A stretch of 64,000 nucleotides of DNA from Corynebacterium minutissimum (GCF_000988205.1 NZ_LAYQ01000001.1:271416-335415); one strand, 5' to 3'; counted from the first letter of the stretch, positions 9,017-20,623 are shown. Program-made: numbers and translations. Notes: a model not told the origin generated them from the sequence alone.

Positions 9017-10045
9017 GTGGTGTTGGTGATTGAGCAGGGGGTGCACACCGGAAAGGGAAATACTCGGCGTCTTGGTCGGGTAGTAGTTGCTGGCCTTGCC
9101 ATTCTCTGTATCGGCGTGGGGCTGTCGCTGGCGTTGGGGGCGCGCAGCATTCCTTTCAGTGACGTGTTGGCCGCCCTTCGAGGTCAGCCTGGTATAGCTT
9201 CCTCGATCGTGTGGGAGAGGCGGCTTCCCCGTACTCTCGTGGCCGTTTGTGCGGGCTGTGCTTTGGCTCTCGCTGGTGCAGTTCTGCAGATTATGACGCG
9301 CAACCCTTTGGCAGATACCGGAGTTTTCGGGATTAACGTAGGCGCCAGCTTGGCCGCGGCCATTGCTCTGGGCTGGTGGGGGTGGCAATCACCTTTTGCT
9401 TTTTCGCTCGCAGCCATCATCGGTGCGGCAGTGACCATGCTGCTGGTCACCGCGGTAGGGCGTGGCAGAGCTGGCGATGTTGATCCGCTGAGACTGATTC
9501 TTGCAGGTGTAGCCATCGGGGCGGTATGTGAAGGGCTTTCCTCCGCTCTCATCCTGGTAGATTCGCACTCTTTTGCACGTATCCGCGCGTGGGTGACGGG
9601 CTCTGTTGACGTGGCCTCGTGGACACCGGTGGCGATTACAGCCGGCGGGTTAGCAGTTGGTGTGGTGCTGCTGATTGCCTTTGCGCGCCATTTGCCGCCC
9701 CTTGCTCTGGGGGATGACGTTGCGGCGGGTCTCGGTATCAACCTCAAACTGACTCGTTTGGGACTTGTCGCGGCGGTAACAGTGTTGGCTGCTACCGCTA
9801 CCGCAGCGGCGGGGGTGATTGTATTTGTCGGATTAGTCATCCCGCATGTTGTCAGGCTGTGCGGGATATATGAAGAACGGGCACAGCTTGTCGCCGCTGC
9901 CGTGGTGGGGCCTTTGTTTTTGTTGGGAGCCGATATTGTGGGGCGCTACCTCACTGCTGCTGAGTTGCCGGCTGGCGTCACGGTGTCGCTCATTGGTGCC
10001 CCAGTATTGATTGCGCTGTCCCATCGCGCTGGAAGGAGGCTGTGA
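9017..10045 (+). CDS. FecCD-type siderophore ABC permease 1
   Basis: A 342-residue integral membrane subunit of a ferric-siderophore importer. It shows the family signature RLPRTLVAVCAGCALALAGAVLQ near residues 72-95, followed by NPLADTGVFGINVGAS, and about nine to ten hydrophobic helices. The late segment FVGLVIPHVVRL is the conserved coupling region that meets the ATPase. The GTG start at 9017 is preceded by GAAGG at a 7-nt spacing. It overlaps the next permease gene by 4 nt, and the two should form a heterodimeric pore. The binding-protein gene is divergent. Confidence 0.88.
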   Translation: MVLVIEQGVHTGKGNTRRLGRVVVAGLAILCIGVGLSLALGARSIPFSDVLAALRGQPGIASSIVWERRLPRTLVAVCAGCALALAGAVLQIMTRNPLADTGVFGINVGASLAAAIALGWWGWQSPFAFSLAAIIGAAVTMLLVTAVGRGRAGDVDPLRLILAGVAIGAVCEGLSSALILVDSHSFARIRAWVTGSVDVASWTPVAITAGGLAVGVVLLIAFARHLPPLALGDDVAAGLGINLKLTRLGLVAAVTVLAATATAAAGVIVFVGLVIPHVVRLCGIYEERAQLVAAAVVGPLFLLGADIVGRYLTAAELPAGVTVSLIGAPVLIALSHRAGRRL

Positions 10046-11049
10046 TTGTGAGCGTGAGAAGTGTTTTGTCCTTTACGGGCATTGTGATCGTCGCGCTGGC
10101 TATTGCTGCCTATTCGCTCTTCTCGCCTGGTGCCGGGCAAGAAAGCGCAGCGTTGTGGTCCGTGGCTACGAATCCCAATAGCACTGACTTTGCGGCCACC
10201 GTCGTGTGGCAATGGCGTGCTCCGCGGGTGGTTGCTGCGATTGTCGTAGGAATGTGTTTGGGCATAGCGGGCGCCATCTTTCAGATCCTTACTCACAATC
10301 CTCTGGGGTCGCCCGACATCATCGGGTTTAATACCGGTGCCTATACCGGTGTCATCGCGGTTTCCTTGGCGGGCTTTAGCTCCGCGTTCAACATTGCGCT
10401 AGGCGCATTGGTGGGTGGGGCTCTCACTGCGTTACTCATCATGGGGCTTTCATTTGCAGGAAGGCTTACGGGAGCAAGACTGATTGTGGTGGGGATTGGA
10501 GTGACGTTCTTTCTTTCAGCAATAAACAAGTGGTTGATTCTTAGCGGTGAGTTGGAGCAATCCTTAGGCGCGGCGACTTGGGCTGCTGGAACATTGAATG
10601 CTGTGTCCTGGGCACGAGTTATTCCATTGGGGGTGCTGGGAGGCGCGGCGTGCGTCGCTGGGTTGCTGCTGCGTGGCTGGTGCGACGCGCTTGCCCTGGG
10701 GGATAGCGCGGCGAGTGCGTTGGGGTTGAACGTGAGTCGTGCACGTGTGGTGATGGTTCTGGTTGGCACAGTTCTTGTCGCTGTATCGACGGCGATAGCG
10801 GGTCCAATCTCATTTATCGCCCTCGCGGCCCCGCATATGGCTCGGTTGCTCTCGCGTCCAGACAGGACACCGGTGTTGCTCTCTGGAGTCCTCGGTGCTC
10901 TTTTCTTGCTCGCTGCCGACTTAGCAGGGCAGCGACTGTTTTTCCCAATTACTCTGCCTGCCGGTCTTATTACGGTGTGCGCCGGTGGCATCTATCTGGC
11001 GGGTCTGCTGCTGTGGCAATCCCGAGCTGCCGGAATGAAAGGTCAGTAA
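10042..11049 (+). CDS. FecCD-type siderophore ABC permease 2
   Basis: A 335-residue second permease subunit, paralogous to its upstream neighbour. It has RAPRVVAAIVVGMCLGIAGAIFQ, NPLGSPDIIGFNTGA and the coupling-helix segment FIALAAPHMARLL, in the same order as in FepG/FecD proteins. The GTG start lies inside the upstream stop (4-nt overlap), with GGAAGGAGG immediately before it, so the two subunits are translationally coupled. The ATPase gene begins directly after the stop codon. Confidence 0.88.
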   Translation: MIVSVRSVLSFTGIVIVALAIAAYSLFSPGAGQESAALWSVATNPNSTDFAATVVWQWRAPRVVAAIVVGMCLGIAGAIFQILTHNPLGSPDIIGFNTGAYTGVIAVSLAGFSSAFNIALGALVGGALTALLIMGLSFAGRLTGARLIVVGIGVTFFLSAINKWLILSGELEQSLGAATWAAGTLNAVSWARVIPLGVLGGAACVAGLLLRGWCDALALGDSAASALGLNVSRARVVMVLVGTVLVAVSTAIAGPISFIALAAPHMARLLSRPDRTPVLLSGVLGALFLLAADLAGQRLFFPITLPAGLITVCAGGIYLAGLLLWQSRAAGMKGQ

Positions 11050-11050
11050 A

Positions 11051-11848
11051 GTGAACCAGCAAAAAGTATGTGACGGTGCGCCGAGCGTGCGGGCTGAGGG
11101 GGTGAGCATGTCCTACGGGAGGACTGCCCCGCTAATTCTCGACTCGGTGGATGTGTCTTTTCCGGCCGGGAAATTCACTGCCATTATCGGTCCCAATGGT
11201 TGTGGAAAATCCACTTTGGTCAAGGTGTTGGCGCGGTTGGAAACACCGAACGCGGGCGCGGTGCGCATTGGCGAACAAGATGCAGCCGCATTCTCTCGGC
11301 GAAGCTACGCTCGGCGCGTCGCCGTGATGTCGCAGCAATCCATAGCTCCCGAAGGGATCAATGTCAGGGAACTGGTCGCGCGCGGGCGCTTCGCCCACCA
11401 AGGATTTATGGGGTGGAGGAGTCAGGAGGACGAGCGTGCTGTTAGTCGCGCGCTAGCAAAGGTAGGCCTTGAAGAACTGGAGACGGCCGAGGTAGCGGCG
11501 TTGTCTGGTGGTCAGCGTCAGCGTGCTTGGCTGGCTATGGCCCTCGCCCAGGAAACGCCTGTGCTCTTCTTGGATGAGCCAACGAGCGCTCTTGACATCG
11601 GATACCAGCATTCCTTCATGCGGCTGATGCGACAGCTGGCAGGAAACAAAACCCTCATTGCGGTCATTCATGACTTGGCGCATGTATTGCGCTATGCGGA
11701 TCGCGTCGTGGCGATGAAAGATGGAAAGGTGTGGGACGCGGGCGTGCCGCGCGACGTCATTACCCCTGCCCTTATTGAGGAACTCTATGGGCTGACAGTC
11801 CGCGTTGTAGATGTGGACGGTGAGCCAGCAATCGTCCCTGTGGGGTGA
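11051..11848 (+). CDS. Siderophore ABC transporter ATP-binding protein
   Basis: A 265-residue ABC ATPase of the FepC/FhuC type that powers ferric-siderophore import with the two upstream permeases. Walker A is GPNGCGKST (about residue 45), the Q-loop is in VAVMSQQSIAPEG, the signature motif is LSGGQRQRAWLAMALAQ, Walker B is VLFLDEPTSALD and the switch histidine is in IAVIHDLAHV. The GTG start is 1 nt after the preceding TAA, making a three-gene operon. The DtxR-like element upstream of the operon suggests iron-responsive control. Confidence 0.92.
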   Translation: MNQQKVCDGAPSVRAEGVSMSYGRTAPLILDSVDVSFPAGKFTAIIGPNGCGKSTLVKVLARLETPNAGAVRIGEQDAAAFSRRSYARRVAVMSQQSIAPEGINVRELVARGRFAHQGFMGWRSQEDERAVSRALAKVGLEELETAEVAALSGGQRQRAWLAMALAQETPVLFLDEPTSALDIGYQHSFMRLMRQLAGNKTLIAVIHDLAHVLRYADRVVAMKDGKVWDAGVPRDVITPALIEELYGLTVRVVDVDGEPAIVPVG

Positions 11849-11914
11849 GTTTCCGCCAAACCGGTTTTGTTTTCCCAGCGTGTGGGCGGTAATTAAAAAA
11901 AGTTGAGTGGATCG

Positions 11915-11940
11915 GGAACAACTTTGGGTTTGCCCGCGTT
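11915..11940 (+). promoter_or_regulatory. Putative SigH-type promoter of the dnaK operon
   Basis: A GGAAC -35 element (11915-11919) and a CGTT -10 element (11937-11940) are separated by 17 nt. This matches the GGAA-N-GTT pattern recognised by the stress sigma factor SigH in corynebacteria. The same elements with the same spacing occur before clpB in this window. Confidence 0.6.
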
Positions 11941-11946
11941 GTGTAG

Positions 11947-11967
11947 GTTGAGTGACCGGCGCTCAGG
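11947..11967. promoter_or_regulatory. HAIR element (HspR operator) of the dnaK operon
   Basis: GTTGAGT-N7-GCTCAGG is an imperfect version of the HspR consensus CTTGAGT-N7-ACTCAAG. It sits just downstream of the putative SigH promoter and about 115 bp before dnaK, whose operon encodes HspR itself. This suggests autoregulated repression released on heat shock. Confidence 0.7.
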
Positions 11968-12079
11968 TTTGGATGACAATGGGTGCCGCTTCTGTTAGAG
12001 TTCAACCCTGAACGCGGCGGAAGTTGAGTCGCGCACTATCAACTTAAGAACAAACCCCAACAAGCAAGGAGAAAAGATT

Positions 12080-13924
<1,845 letters not shown>

Positions 13925-13927
13925 ACC

Positions 13928-14644
13928 ATGACCTCCCCTCAGGACCCGGGCAACCCGGCCAATACCGACCCTGAGGCAACCTCCGCTGAGGCTGCGGAGG
14001 CTGCCGCCGCCGAGGCCGCTTCTGCCGATGGTGTCGTGGATGACGCCACGACGAACACTGCTGAGGCGCAGGCTGATGCTGCCACCGCGAACACCGCTGA
14101 GGCAGAGGCTGCGGTAGAGGATGCCGCCCGCGACATCACCGATGAAGCGGCCGCCGGTGAGGACACCGTTGCAGAGGATTCCCTGGAGGCTCAGCTGGCT
14201 GAGCGCACCGAGGACCTGCAGCGCCTCAACGCGGAGTACACCAACTACCGCCGCCGCACCGAGCGTGACCGCCAGGCCGTGATCGAGACCACCAAGGCCA
14301 AGGTTCTGGCAGACTTCCTGCCTATCCTTGATGACCTGGAGCTCGCACGCCAGCACGGTGACCTCAACGAGGGCCCGCTCAAGGCCATCGCGGACAAGCT
14401 CACGGGCGTGCTGACCAACAACCAGCTGACCCCGTTCGGTGCCGAGGGCGATGCCTTCGACCCCGAGGTGCACGAGGCGGTTCAGGACCTGTCCACCGGT
14501 GACGAGCAGGTCATCGGCACGGTTCTGCGCCGCGGCTACACGGTGGGCGAGCGCGTTGTGCGCACCGCCATGGTGATTATCGCCGACCCCGCCGAGTCAG
14601 CCGATGCCGCTGACGGTCCGGACAGCCCGGATAACGCAGATTAG
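13928..14644 (+). CDS. grpE: Nucleotide exchange factor GrpE
   Basis: A 238-residue GrpE with an unusually long (about 90 residues) Ala/Glu/Thr-rich disordered N-terminal extension in front of the conserved core. The core starts with the coiled coil ([19 protein letters not shown]), continues with [18 protein letters not shown] and ends in the beta-wing domain ([27 protein letters not shown]). GrpE accelerates ADP release from DnaK. The start codon is 3 nt after the dnaK stop, so translation is probably coupled. Confidence 0.95.
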   Translation: MTSPQDPGNPANTDPEATSAEAAEAAAAEAASADGVVDDATTNTAEAQADAATANTAEAEAAVEDAARDITDEAAAGEDTVAEDSLEAQLAERTEDLQRLNAEYTNYRRRTERDRQAVIETTKAKVLADFLPILDDLELARQHGDLNEGPLKAIADKLTGVLTNNQLTPFGAEGDAFDPEVHEAVQDLSTGDEQVIGTVLRRGYTVGERVVRTAMVIIADPAESADAADGPDSPDNAD

Positions 14645-14779
14645 GCATCGCAGGTGGCGTCAGGGTTTGAATATTCCTTGGCGCCACTGTTCTTTTCACT
14701 ACTTAGTTAGCATTTTTACTTAGCAAAAAATCTTTAAAACCAACCGATTAACGATTCTCCTGAAAGGAGGAGATGCCCA

Positions 14780-15985
14780 GTGAACGCTAAGCCAGAATGG
14801 GCAGACAAGGATTATTACGCGGATCTGGGGGTCTCCTCATCCGCTACCGCTGAAGAAATTAAGCACGCGTACCGCAAGCTGGCCCGCCAGAATCACCCCG
14901 ACGCCAACCCGGATAACCCCGCGGCGGCGGAGAAATTCAAGCAGGTGGCCGAAGCCTATGATGTGCTGTCTGACAAAGCTACCCGCAAGGACTATGACGA
15001 GTTCAAGGCCATGATGCGCGGCGGCGGCTTTGGGCGGAGAGGAGGCGCCGGGTTTCCCGGCGGGTTTCGATCCACGCACATGGGTGGACCGGGTGCGCAA
15101 GACTTCGACCTCTCGGACATCTTCGGAGGATCCGCTCGAGGAGCGTCTCAAGGCGGCGGTCTGGGGGATATCTTCGGTGGCGTTTTCAACCGCGGCGGTG
15201 GTGCTGGCCACACAGCTCGGCCGTCGCGGGGGGCCGACGTCGAAACGCACATAACCCTCGACTTCCGCGAGGCGGCCAAGGGGACCACCATCCCGCTGCA
15301 GTTGAGCGGCGAAGCCCCTTGTACCACGTGTCACGGTTCCGGCTCGAAGACCGGCAAGCTGTCGACGTGCTCGACGTGTGATGGCACCGGGTTCACCTCG
15401 GAGCAGCGCGGTTCCTTCGGTTTCTCGGCGCCGTGTACCGACTGTGGGGGCACCGGCCAGCGCGCGGAGGATCCGTGTGTGGATTGCTCTGGCACCGGAA
15501 CGGTACACCGCACCCGCTCGATTACGGTGCGTATCCCTGCCGGGGTCATCGATGGGCAAAAGGTGCGCCTGGCTGGCCAGGGCGAAGCGGGGCCGAACGG
15601 CACCCCGTCCGGCGACCTCTTCGTGGCGGTTACGGTGAAGCCCGACAAGGTCTTCACCCGGGAAGGCGATGACCTACACGTCACCGTCCCCGTCTCCTTT
15701 GCGGAGCTGGCCTTGGGTGACACCATTACGGTGCCGACCCTCGATTCGCCCGTGCGCGTCAAGGTGCCCGCGGGCACGCCCGACGGGCGCACGCTGCGCG
15801 TCAAGGGCCGCGGCGTGGCCAAACGTGGCGGCAAGGCCGGCGATCTCATGGTGACCGTGCAGGTCACCGTGCCTTCCACGCTGGATGCCGCGGCCTCCTC
15901 GGCGCTGCGCAGCTACGCACAGGCGGAGAAGGACTCCGGCTTCGATCCGCGTGCTGGCTGGGCCGGCAACACGGTGACGCGCTAG
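14780..15985 (+). CDS. dnaJ: Chaperone DnaJ
   Basis: A 401-residue type I Hsp40. The J domain occupies about residues 10-75 with the essential HPD motif ([10 protein letters not shown]), followed by a Gly/Phe-rich region and a zinc-finger domain with four CxxCxGxG-type repeats ([32 protein letters not shown]). The C-terminal substrate-binding domains follow. It delivers substrates to DnaK and stimulates its ATPase. The GTG start is set by AAAGGAGG 9-10 nt upstream. The 135-bp gap after grpE is AT-rich, so a secondary promoter is possible. Confidence 0.96.
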   Translation: MNAKPEWADKDYYADLGVSSSATAEEIKHAYRKLARQNHPDANPDNPAAAEKFKQVAEAYDVLSDKATRKDYDEFKAMMRGGGFGRRGGAGFPGGFRSTHMGGPGAQDFDLSDIFGGSARGASQGGGLGDIFGGVFNRGGGAGHTARPSRGADVETHITLDFREAAKGTTIPLQLSGEAPCTTCHGSGSKTGKLSTCSTCDGTGFTSEQRGSFGFSAPCTDCGGTGQRAEDPCVDCSGTGTVHRTRSITVRIPAGVIDGQKVRLAGQGEAGPNGTPSGDLFVAVTVKPDKVFTREGDDLHVTVPVSFAELALGDTITVPTLDSPVRVKVPAGTPDGRTLRVKGRGVAKRGGKAGDLMVTVQVTVPSTLDAAASSALRSYAQAEKDSGFDPRAGWAGNTVTR

Positions 15986-15998
15986 AAGGAGGTGTGAG

Positions 15999-16421
15999 AT
16001 GAGCAAGGACGACACAAATCGAACCGATGCGGCCCAGCCCAAGGCGATGTACGTCATCTCTGTTGCTGCGGAATTATCCGGCATGCACGCTCAAACCCTG
16101 CGCACGTATGACCGGATGGGGCTGGTCTCCCCAGCCCGCACCTCCGGGGGTGGGCGCCGCTATTCCGAGAGCGACATCGAGCTCTTGCGCAAGATTCAGG
16201 CACTCTCGCAAGATGATGGCGTGAATCTGGCCGGCATCAAATCCATCATCGAGCTGACCGCGGAGCGGGACCGCCTCGCGGCCGAGCGCGATGAGCTGCA
16301 GGCGGAGGTCGACCGCCTGCGCAGCCAGGCGCGACCTTCGCGCGGCGAGCTGGTTCACGTTCCTCGTTCTACCTCCGTGGTGATGTGGACGCCGCGGCGC
16401 AACCGCCGCCGCGACAGCTAG
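15999..16421 (+). CDS. hspR: Heat-shock repressor HspR (MerR family)
   Basis: A 140-residue MerR-family regulator. The winged helix-turn-helix covers about residues 12-80: MYVISVAAELSGMHAQTLRT, then GLVSPARTSGGGRRYS, and the DIELLRKIQ segment. A heptad-rich coiled coil follows (ERDRLAAERDELQAEVDRLR), which should mediate dimerisation. HspR binds HAIR inverted repeats and represses dnaK and clpB, with DnaK as corepressor in actinobacteria. Such repeats are present before both genes here. It is the last gene of the operon and is followed by a strong terminator. Confidence 0.95.
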   Translation: MSKDDTNRTDAAQPKAMYVISVAAELSGMHAQTLRTYDRMGLVSPARTSGGGRRYSESDIELLRKIQALSQDDGVNLAGIKSIIELTAERDRLAAERDELQAEVDRLRSQARPSRGELVHVPRSTSVVMWTPRRNRRRDS

Positions 16422-16427
16422 GCACGT

Positions 16428-16454
16428 CCCCCTCCTTCGCGGAGGGGGTTCTTT
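16428..16454 (+). terminator. Terminator of the dnaK-hspR operon
   Basis: CCCCCTCC and GGAGGGGG form an 8-bp stem with a TTCGC loop, followed by TTCTTTT. This is a clear Rho-independent terminator 7 nt after the hspR stop. Confidence 0.9.
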
Positions 16455-16499
16455 TCGTTTTGAGCAAGTCGGACTGAGGCTCCGCACTCTCCACTTAAC

Positions 16500-16570
16500 A
16501 AGTGCCCGAGTTGCCAAAGATCCAAGGTCCAGAGCAATTGTGGGCACGATCTTTGGCAACGCGGGCACTT
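16500..16570. repeat. Dispersed palindromic element, copy B
   Basis: A long inverted repeat has 23-nt arms that match at 22 positions (16500-16522 and 16548-16570) around a 25-nt centre. The left arm contains AGTGCCCGAGTTGCCAAAG. It shares this arm with the element at 2557-2628 but sits in a different gene context, after an operon that already has its own terminator. Confidence 0.75.
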
Positions 16571-16658
16571 TCTCTAGAGGTAACCATCCAGAAGAAAAAG
16601 CTTTCCTTGTAGAAAACGTGAGTTTGTTGGAAAATAGCGCTACACTCGCACCCAACGT

Positions 16659-16674
16659 TGTGTGACCTGTCACA
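16659..16674. promoter_or_regulatory. Putative GlxR (cAMP receptor) site upstream of ald
   Basis: TGTGTGACCTGTCACA matches the GlxR consensus TGTGA-N6-TCACA with one mismatch. It lies about 75 bp before the ald start codon, a position consistent with direct control by carbon status, as reported for C. glutamicum ald. Confidence 0.6.
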
Positions 16675-16747
16675 TTCCTTGGTGAATGTGGCCGAGAACC
16701 TCAGGTGAAGGCCCAACGGAAACCCTTAAGACAACGAGAAAGGTGCG

Positions 16748-18274
16748 ATGACCATGACTTTGTACGCTAACCCCGGAACCGCAGACGCCATCGTCAACTA
16801 CCGCGAGCGCTACGACAACTACATCGGCGGCGAGTGGGTACCGCCGGTCGACGGCGAATACATGGACAACATCACTCCGGTTACCGGTGAGGTCTTCTGC
16901 CAGGTTGCCCGCGGCAAGGAGGCGGATATCAACCTGGCCATTGACGCCGCGGAAAAGGCTTTCGAGACCTTCGGCAAGACCACTCCGGCAGAGCGCGCGC
17001 TTCTGCTGCACCGTATTGCAGACCGCATTGAGGAGAACCTGGAGAAGATCGCCGTCGCGGAGACCTGGGAGAACGGCAAGGCCGTTCGCGAGACCCTCGC
17101 CGCCGACATCCCGCTGGCGGTCGACCACTTCCGCTACTTTGCCGGCGCCATCCGTGCGCAGGAGGGCCGCCTGTCCCAGATTGACCAGGACACCGTGGCT
17201 TACCACTTCCACGAGCCGCTGGGCGTCGTGGGCCAGATTATCCCGTGGAACTTCCCGCTGCTCATGGCGGCGTGGAAGATCGCCCCGGCGCTGGCTGCGG
17301 GCAACACCATCGTGATGAAGCCCGCCGAGCAGACCCCGGCCTCCATCCTGCTGCTCATTGAGATCATTGAGGACCTCCTGCCGAAGGGTGTGCTCAACAT
17401 CGTCAATGGTGTCGGTGAGGAAGCGGGCGTGGCGTTGTCCACCTCGGACCGCATCGCCAAGATTGCCTTCACCGGCTCCACCCCGGTGGGCAAGATCATC
17501 AACAAGGCCGCTGCGGACAAGGTCATCCCGGTCACCCTGGAGCTCGGCGGCAAGTCGCCGTCTATCTTCTTCGCGGACATCATGGACAAGGACGATGCCT
17601 ACCTGGAGAAGTGCGTCGAGGGCTTCGTCATGTTCGCCCTCAACCAGGGTGAGGTCTGCACCTGCCCATCGCGCGCGCTCATCCACGAGGACATCGCGGA
17701 CAAGTTCCTGGAGATGGCCGTGGAGCGTGTGAAGAAGATCAAGATCGGCCACCCGCTCGACACCGAGACGATGATGGGCGCGCAGGCATCCCAGGAGCAG
17801 ATGGATAAGATCACCGAATACCTCGAGATCGGCCCGAAGGAAGGCGCGGAAACCCTCATCGGTGGCCACGTGAACAAGGTAGAGGGTTTGGAGAACGGCT
17901 ATTACATTGAGCCGACCGTCTTCCGTGGAACCAATGACATGCGCATCTTCCGCGAGGAAATTTTCGGTCCGGTGCTTTCCGTGGCTACGTTCAAGGACTT
18001 CGAGGAAGCCATCCAGATTGCCAACGACACCAACTTCGGCCTTGGTGCCGGAGTGTGGTCGCGCCACCAGAACACCTGCTACCGCGCCGGCCGCGAAATC
18101 CAGGCCGGCCGTGTGTGGGTCAACCACTACCACGTGTACCCCGCTCACAGTGCGTTCGGTGGCTACAAGGAATCCGGCATCGGCCGCGAGAACCACCTCA
18201 TGATGCTCGCTCACTACCAGGAGACCAAGAACATGCTGGTGTCCTACTCTGAGGAGCAGGCAGGCCTGTTCTAA
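16748..18274 (+). CDS. ald: NAD-dependent acetaldehyde/aldehyde dehydrogenase
   Basis: A 508-residue aldehyde dehydrogenase that oxidises acetaldehyde (and probably related aldehydes) to the acid. Seen are the cofactor-binding [14 protein letters not shown], the base Glu265 in LELGGKSPS, and the nucleophile Cys304 in [12 protein letters not shown]. The length matches C. glutamicum Ald, and the position directly downstream of the dnaK-hspR operon is conserved there too. The GlxR-like site upstream supports regulation together with ethanol and acetate metabolism; pta-ackA is also in this window. The first ATG of the ATGACCATG pair is used here. Confidence 0.93.
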   Translation: MTMTLYANPGTADAIVNYRERYDNYIGGEWVPPVDGEYMDNITPVTGEVFCQVARGKEADINLAIDAAEKAFETFGKTTPAERALLLHRIADRIEENLEKIAVAETWENGKAVRETLAADIPLAVDHFRYFAGAIRAQEGRLSQIDQDTVAYHFHEPLGVVGQIIPWNFPLLMAAWKIAPALAAGNTIVMKPAEQTPASILLLIEIIEDLLPKGVLNIVNGVGEEAGVALSTSDRIAKIAFTGSTPVGKIINKAAADKVIPVTLELGGKSPSIFFADIMDKDDAYLEKCVEGFVMFALNQGEVCTCPSRALIHEDIADKFLEMAVERVKKIKIGHPLDTETMMGAQASQEQMDKITEYLEIGPKEGAETLIGGHVNKVEGLENGYYIEPTVFRGTNDMRIFREEIFGPVLSVATFKDFEEAIQIANDTNFGLGAGVWSRHQNTCYRAGREIQAGRVWVNHYHVYPAHSAFGGYKESGIGRENHLMMLAHYQETKNMLVSYSEEQAGLF

Positions 18275-19422
18275 TACCTGCTGGCTATGACCCCCAGACC
18301 CCGCAGAAATGCGGGGTCTTTCCAATAGGAACCATGATCGCCCGGCAGCCCGCTCGCGCCCGGCACCGCGGTGGCACCGAAGGCAGGGGAGGAAGGATCC
18401 GGGCCGTGGATGCCGCCGCGCGGTCCGGTGGTGGCGGCGATCGGATCCTCGGCGTTGCGTGCGCTCCAAACCCGGCCGTGCAGTTGCGAGGCGTGAGCTA
18501 CGGAGGCGCCCGGGCTGCCGACGAGTACGACGTCATCCGCAACATAGTCCTGCTGCGCAGCCTTGCCCGCCACCACGGAACCATAGGAGTAGCCGATCAC
18601 CATGTGCTGGGCACCAGGGAAGCGTTGCCGCAGGGCGCGCTGGAAGCGGATGAGTTCAGTAGCGCCGCGGCGCGCCGGCTCCTCGTGTGCCGCACGGGAC
18701 AGCGAGGAGGGGGCAGCATAGCCAATCCACGCCACGGCGGGCCCATGCGTGGCGTGGGCGATGGCGCGGGCGCGCTCCAGTGCGGTGGGCCAGCTACCAG
18801 GCTCGGAGGAGCCAACCCCGCCCACAAACGTGCTGACTTGGGCCGCATGCGTGCCGATATTCTCTGGGTCGACGAGCACCACCAGCCGCCCGGGACTGGC
18901 CTCCAGCACGGTGAGGTCCGGATTAGCTGCAACCAGGGAGCGGACCTCCTCGCTGGCCATGGTCAGCTGGACCTCATGCAATTCCGCCAGGGATAGCTCG
19001 CTGAAATCCTCCAGGCGGGTCGGCGGCTCACCCAGCTCCGGGGTGCACAAGGCGTTCAGCTGGCGGGCGCAGGCCCAGTCGAGGGCGTCGGCCAGCGTGT
19101 CGAGGTGCCCCAGCACCGCGCTGGCGGGCTCCGTAAGAGCGGGAACCACAGCGAGCCGAAGGGCTCGGGCGCGCAGCTGCTCAATCCGCTCCATCAACGG
19201 CGCATAAAGGCTCACGATGTGTGCCGCCACGCGCATCTGCTGCGCCGGCCCCCGCAGTGCATCGGTGGCGCTGTGGAGGGTGCCGCGCGCTGCGTCCGCG
19301 GCCGCCCCAGAAATCGCTAGCGCTACCCAATAATGGTGCGAGTCATCTATATATCGAGAAAGCTCAGCGGCAGAATTTTCCAAACGGTAAGCTTCCGCAC
19401 GCATTGCCGCTGCTGCGCTCAT
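18271..19422 (-). CDS. Alpha/beta hydrolase (DUF1023 type) with WXG-like N-terminal helical region
   Basis: A 383-residue protein whose C-terminal half is an alpha/beta hydrolase of the DUF1023 type. The nucleophile elbow is GYSYGS (Ser279), followed by [15 protein letters not shown], and a late GDHGSYW supplies the likely catalytic His. The N-terminal ~110 residues are helical and contain [19 protein letters not shown], reminiscent of WXG100-type helical hairpins. The start at 19422 is chosen because its ATG overlaps the TGA of the small upstream gene, a typical coupling. It ends 4 nt inside the convergent ald gene. No signal peptide is evident and the substrate is unknown. Confidence 0.72.
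   Translation of the reverse strand: MSAAAAMRAEAYRLENSAAELSRYIDDSHHYWVALAISGAAADAARGTLHSATDALRGPAQQMRVAAHIVSLYAPLMERIEQLRARALRLAVVPALTEPASAVLGHLDTLADALDWACARQLNALCTPELGEPPTRLEDFSELSLAELHEVQLTMASEEVRSLVAANPDLTVLEASPGRLVVLVDPENIGTHAAQVSTFVGGVGSSEPGSWPTALERARAIAHATHGPAVAWIGYAAPSSLSRAAHEEPARRGATELIRFQRALRQRFPGAQHMVIGYSYGSVVAGKAAQQDYVADDVVLVGSPGASVAHASQLHGRVWSARNAEDPIAATTGPRGGIHGPDPSSPAFGATAVPGASGLPGDHGSYWKDPAFLRGLGVIASRY
18296..18323 (+). terminator. Terminator of ald
   Basis: AGACCCCGC and GCGGGGTCT form a perfect 9-bp stem with a 6-nt loop followed by TTCC. It lies 22 nt after the ald stop codon, inside the 3' end of the convergent hydrolase gene. Confidence 0.85.
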
Positions 19423-19679
19423 TGGGTGTCTCCCAAGAAAGAAGAAAGCTCCACATCGATATCCTGGGCCACACCCACGAAGAGGTCCAGCTCCTCCAAT
19501 TGTGCTCGCCGCGCACTCTCGCTGAGCCTTCGTGACTCCTCCCACCGCGCGCCGAGGATCTCCAAAGCACGCGCGGTCCGGGGAGGCTGCCGCACGGAGG
19601 GCAACGCGGTGGGGGAGGAATGGTCGAAGAGGGAGCGGATCTGCTGGCGGGCACCGCGGTCAATGGCGAGATGGTTCAT
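19419..19679 (-). CDS. Small helical protein upstream of the DUF1023 hydrolase
   Basis: An 86-residue predicted soluble protein with no recognised family. It starts MNHLAIDRGARQQIRSLF and is rich in Arg, Glu and Leu with helical periodicity (residues 36-78). Its TGA overlaps the ATG of the downstream hydrolase gene, so the two are coupled and probably function together. Small helical proteins preceding WXG-like or DUF1023 proteins are common in actinobacteria, which supports a real gene. The start is uncertain because the frame stays open upstream. Confidence 0.55.
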   Translation of the reverse strand: MNHLAIDRGARQQIRSLFDHSSPTALPSVRQPPRTARALEILGARWEESRRLSESARRAQLEELDLFVGVAQDIDVELSSFLGDTQ

Positions 19680-19781
19680 AGCATCGAGACTGCGCCAGCA
19701 GCCCACCCGCAGTAAAGGACTGCGGCACTGAATCCGCGAAATCTGTGGATAACTAGTCCGGGCTCGTCTACCGTGGGCCGC

Positions 19782-20591
19782 ATGAAGGTAGCAGCAGTTC
19801 AATTGACCAGCACCGGGGACGTTGAGAAGAACCTCGCCGTAGCACTCGACAAGATCCAGGAAGCCGCGGATAACGGTGCGCAGCTCATCGTCCTGCCGGA
19901 AGCTACCACCCAAAGCTTCGATTCCGGGCGCCTCGATACGAACGCGGAGGGGCTCGATGGCCCCACCGCCATCGCGGTGCGCGCCCTAGCGGAAGAACTC
20001 GGCGTGTACGTGGTTCTGGGAATGTTCGCCCCGGCGGACACCGTCGAGCGCGGTGAGAAAACCATCAACCGAGTGGCCAACGTCGCGCTGATCGCGGGGC
20101 CCGGAGTCCTCAGCGGCTACGAGAAAATCCACACCTACGATGCCTTCAAATACAAGGAATCCGATACCGTCCGGCCGGGTGAATCACTCGTTACCTTCGA
20201 GGCCGGTGACCTCACCGTGGGCGTGGCCACCTGTTATGACATCCGCTTCCCCGAGCAGTTCAAGGAACTCGCCCGCCGGGGCGCCCAGCTCATCGTCGTG
20301 CCCACCAGCTGGGCGGATGGCCCGGGCAAGCTGGAACAGTGGCGCCTGCTCAGCGCAGCGCGCGCGCTCGATTCCACGACGTACATCCTGGCGGCTGGCC
20401 AAGCGCGCCCCGGCGGCGAGGCCAAGGCTGGGCAGGCCTCCGGGCCTACCGGGATTGGGCATTCCGTCCTCGTGGCACCGGACGGCACGCGCCGTGCCGA
20501 GGCCGGCTACGAGCCGGAAATCCTCTACGGCGAGGTGGACCCAGACACCGTGGCGAAGGTCCGACAGTCTCTCCCCGTCCTGGATGCCTAA
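19782..20591 (+). CDS. Carbon-nitrogen hydrolase (nitrilase superfamily amidase)
   Basis: A 269-residue nitrilase-superfamily enzyme with the complete catalytic triad: Glu40 in LPEATTQS, Lys115 in YEKIHTYDAF and Cys151 in ATCYDIRFPEQF. The closest recognisable subgroup is Nit1/Nit2-like, whose members hydrolyse deaminated glutathione or omega-amides, but the substrate is not fixed by these motifs. The start MKVAAVQL is preferred to a GTG three codons earlier because the beta strand AAVQL is the family's normal N-terminus. The gene is divergent from the DUF1023 gene pair. Confidence 0.85.
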   Translation: MKVAAVQLTSTGDVEKNLAVALDKIQEAADNGAQLIVLPEATTQSFDSGRLDTNAEGLDGPTAIAVRALAEELGVYVVLGMFAPADTVERGEKTINRVANVALIAGPGVLSGYEKIHTYDAFKYKESDTVRPGESLVTFEAGDLTVGVATCYDIRFPEQFKELARRGAQLIVVPTSWADGPGKLEQWRLLSAARALDSTTYILAAGQARPGGEAKAGQASGPTGIGHSVLVAPDGTRRAEAGYEPEILYGEVDPDTVAKVRQSLPVLDA

Positions 20592-20623
20592 GCCCCGATT
20601 GCACGCATAGGCGCTTTGAGCGC

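Noticed and set aside
12023..12043. Third HAIR-like sequence before dnaK (GTTGAGT-N7-TATCAAC)
   Set aside because: The right half matches the consensus at only four of seven positions.
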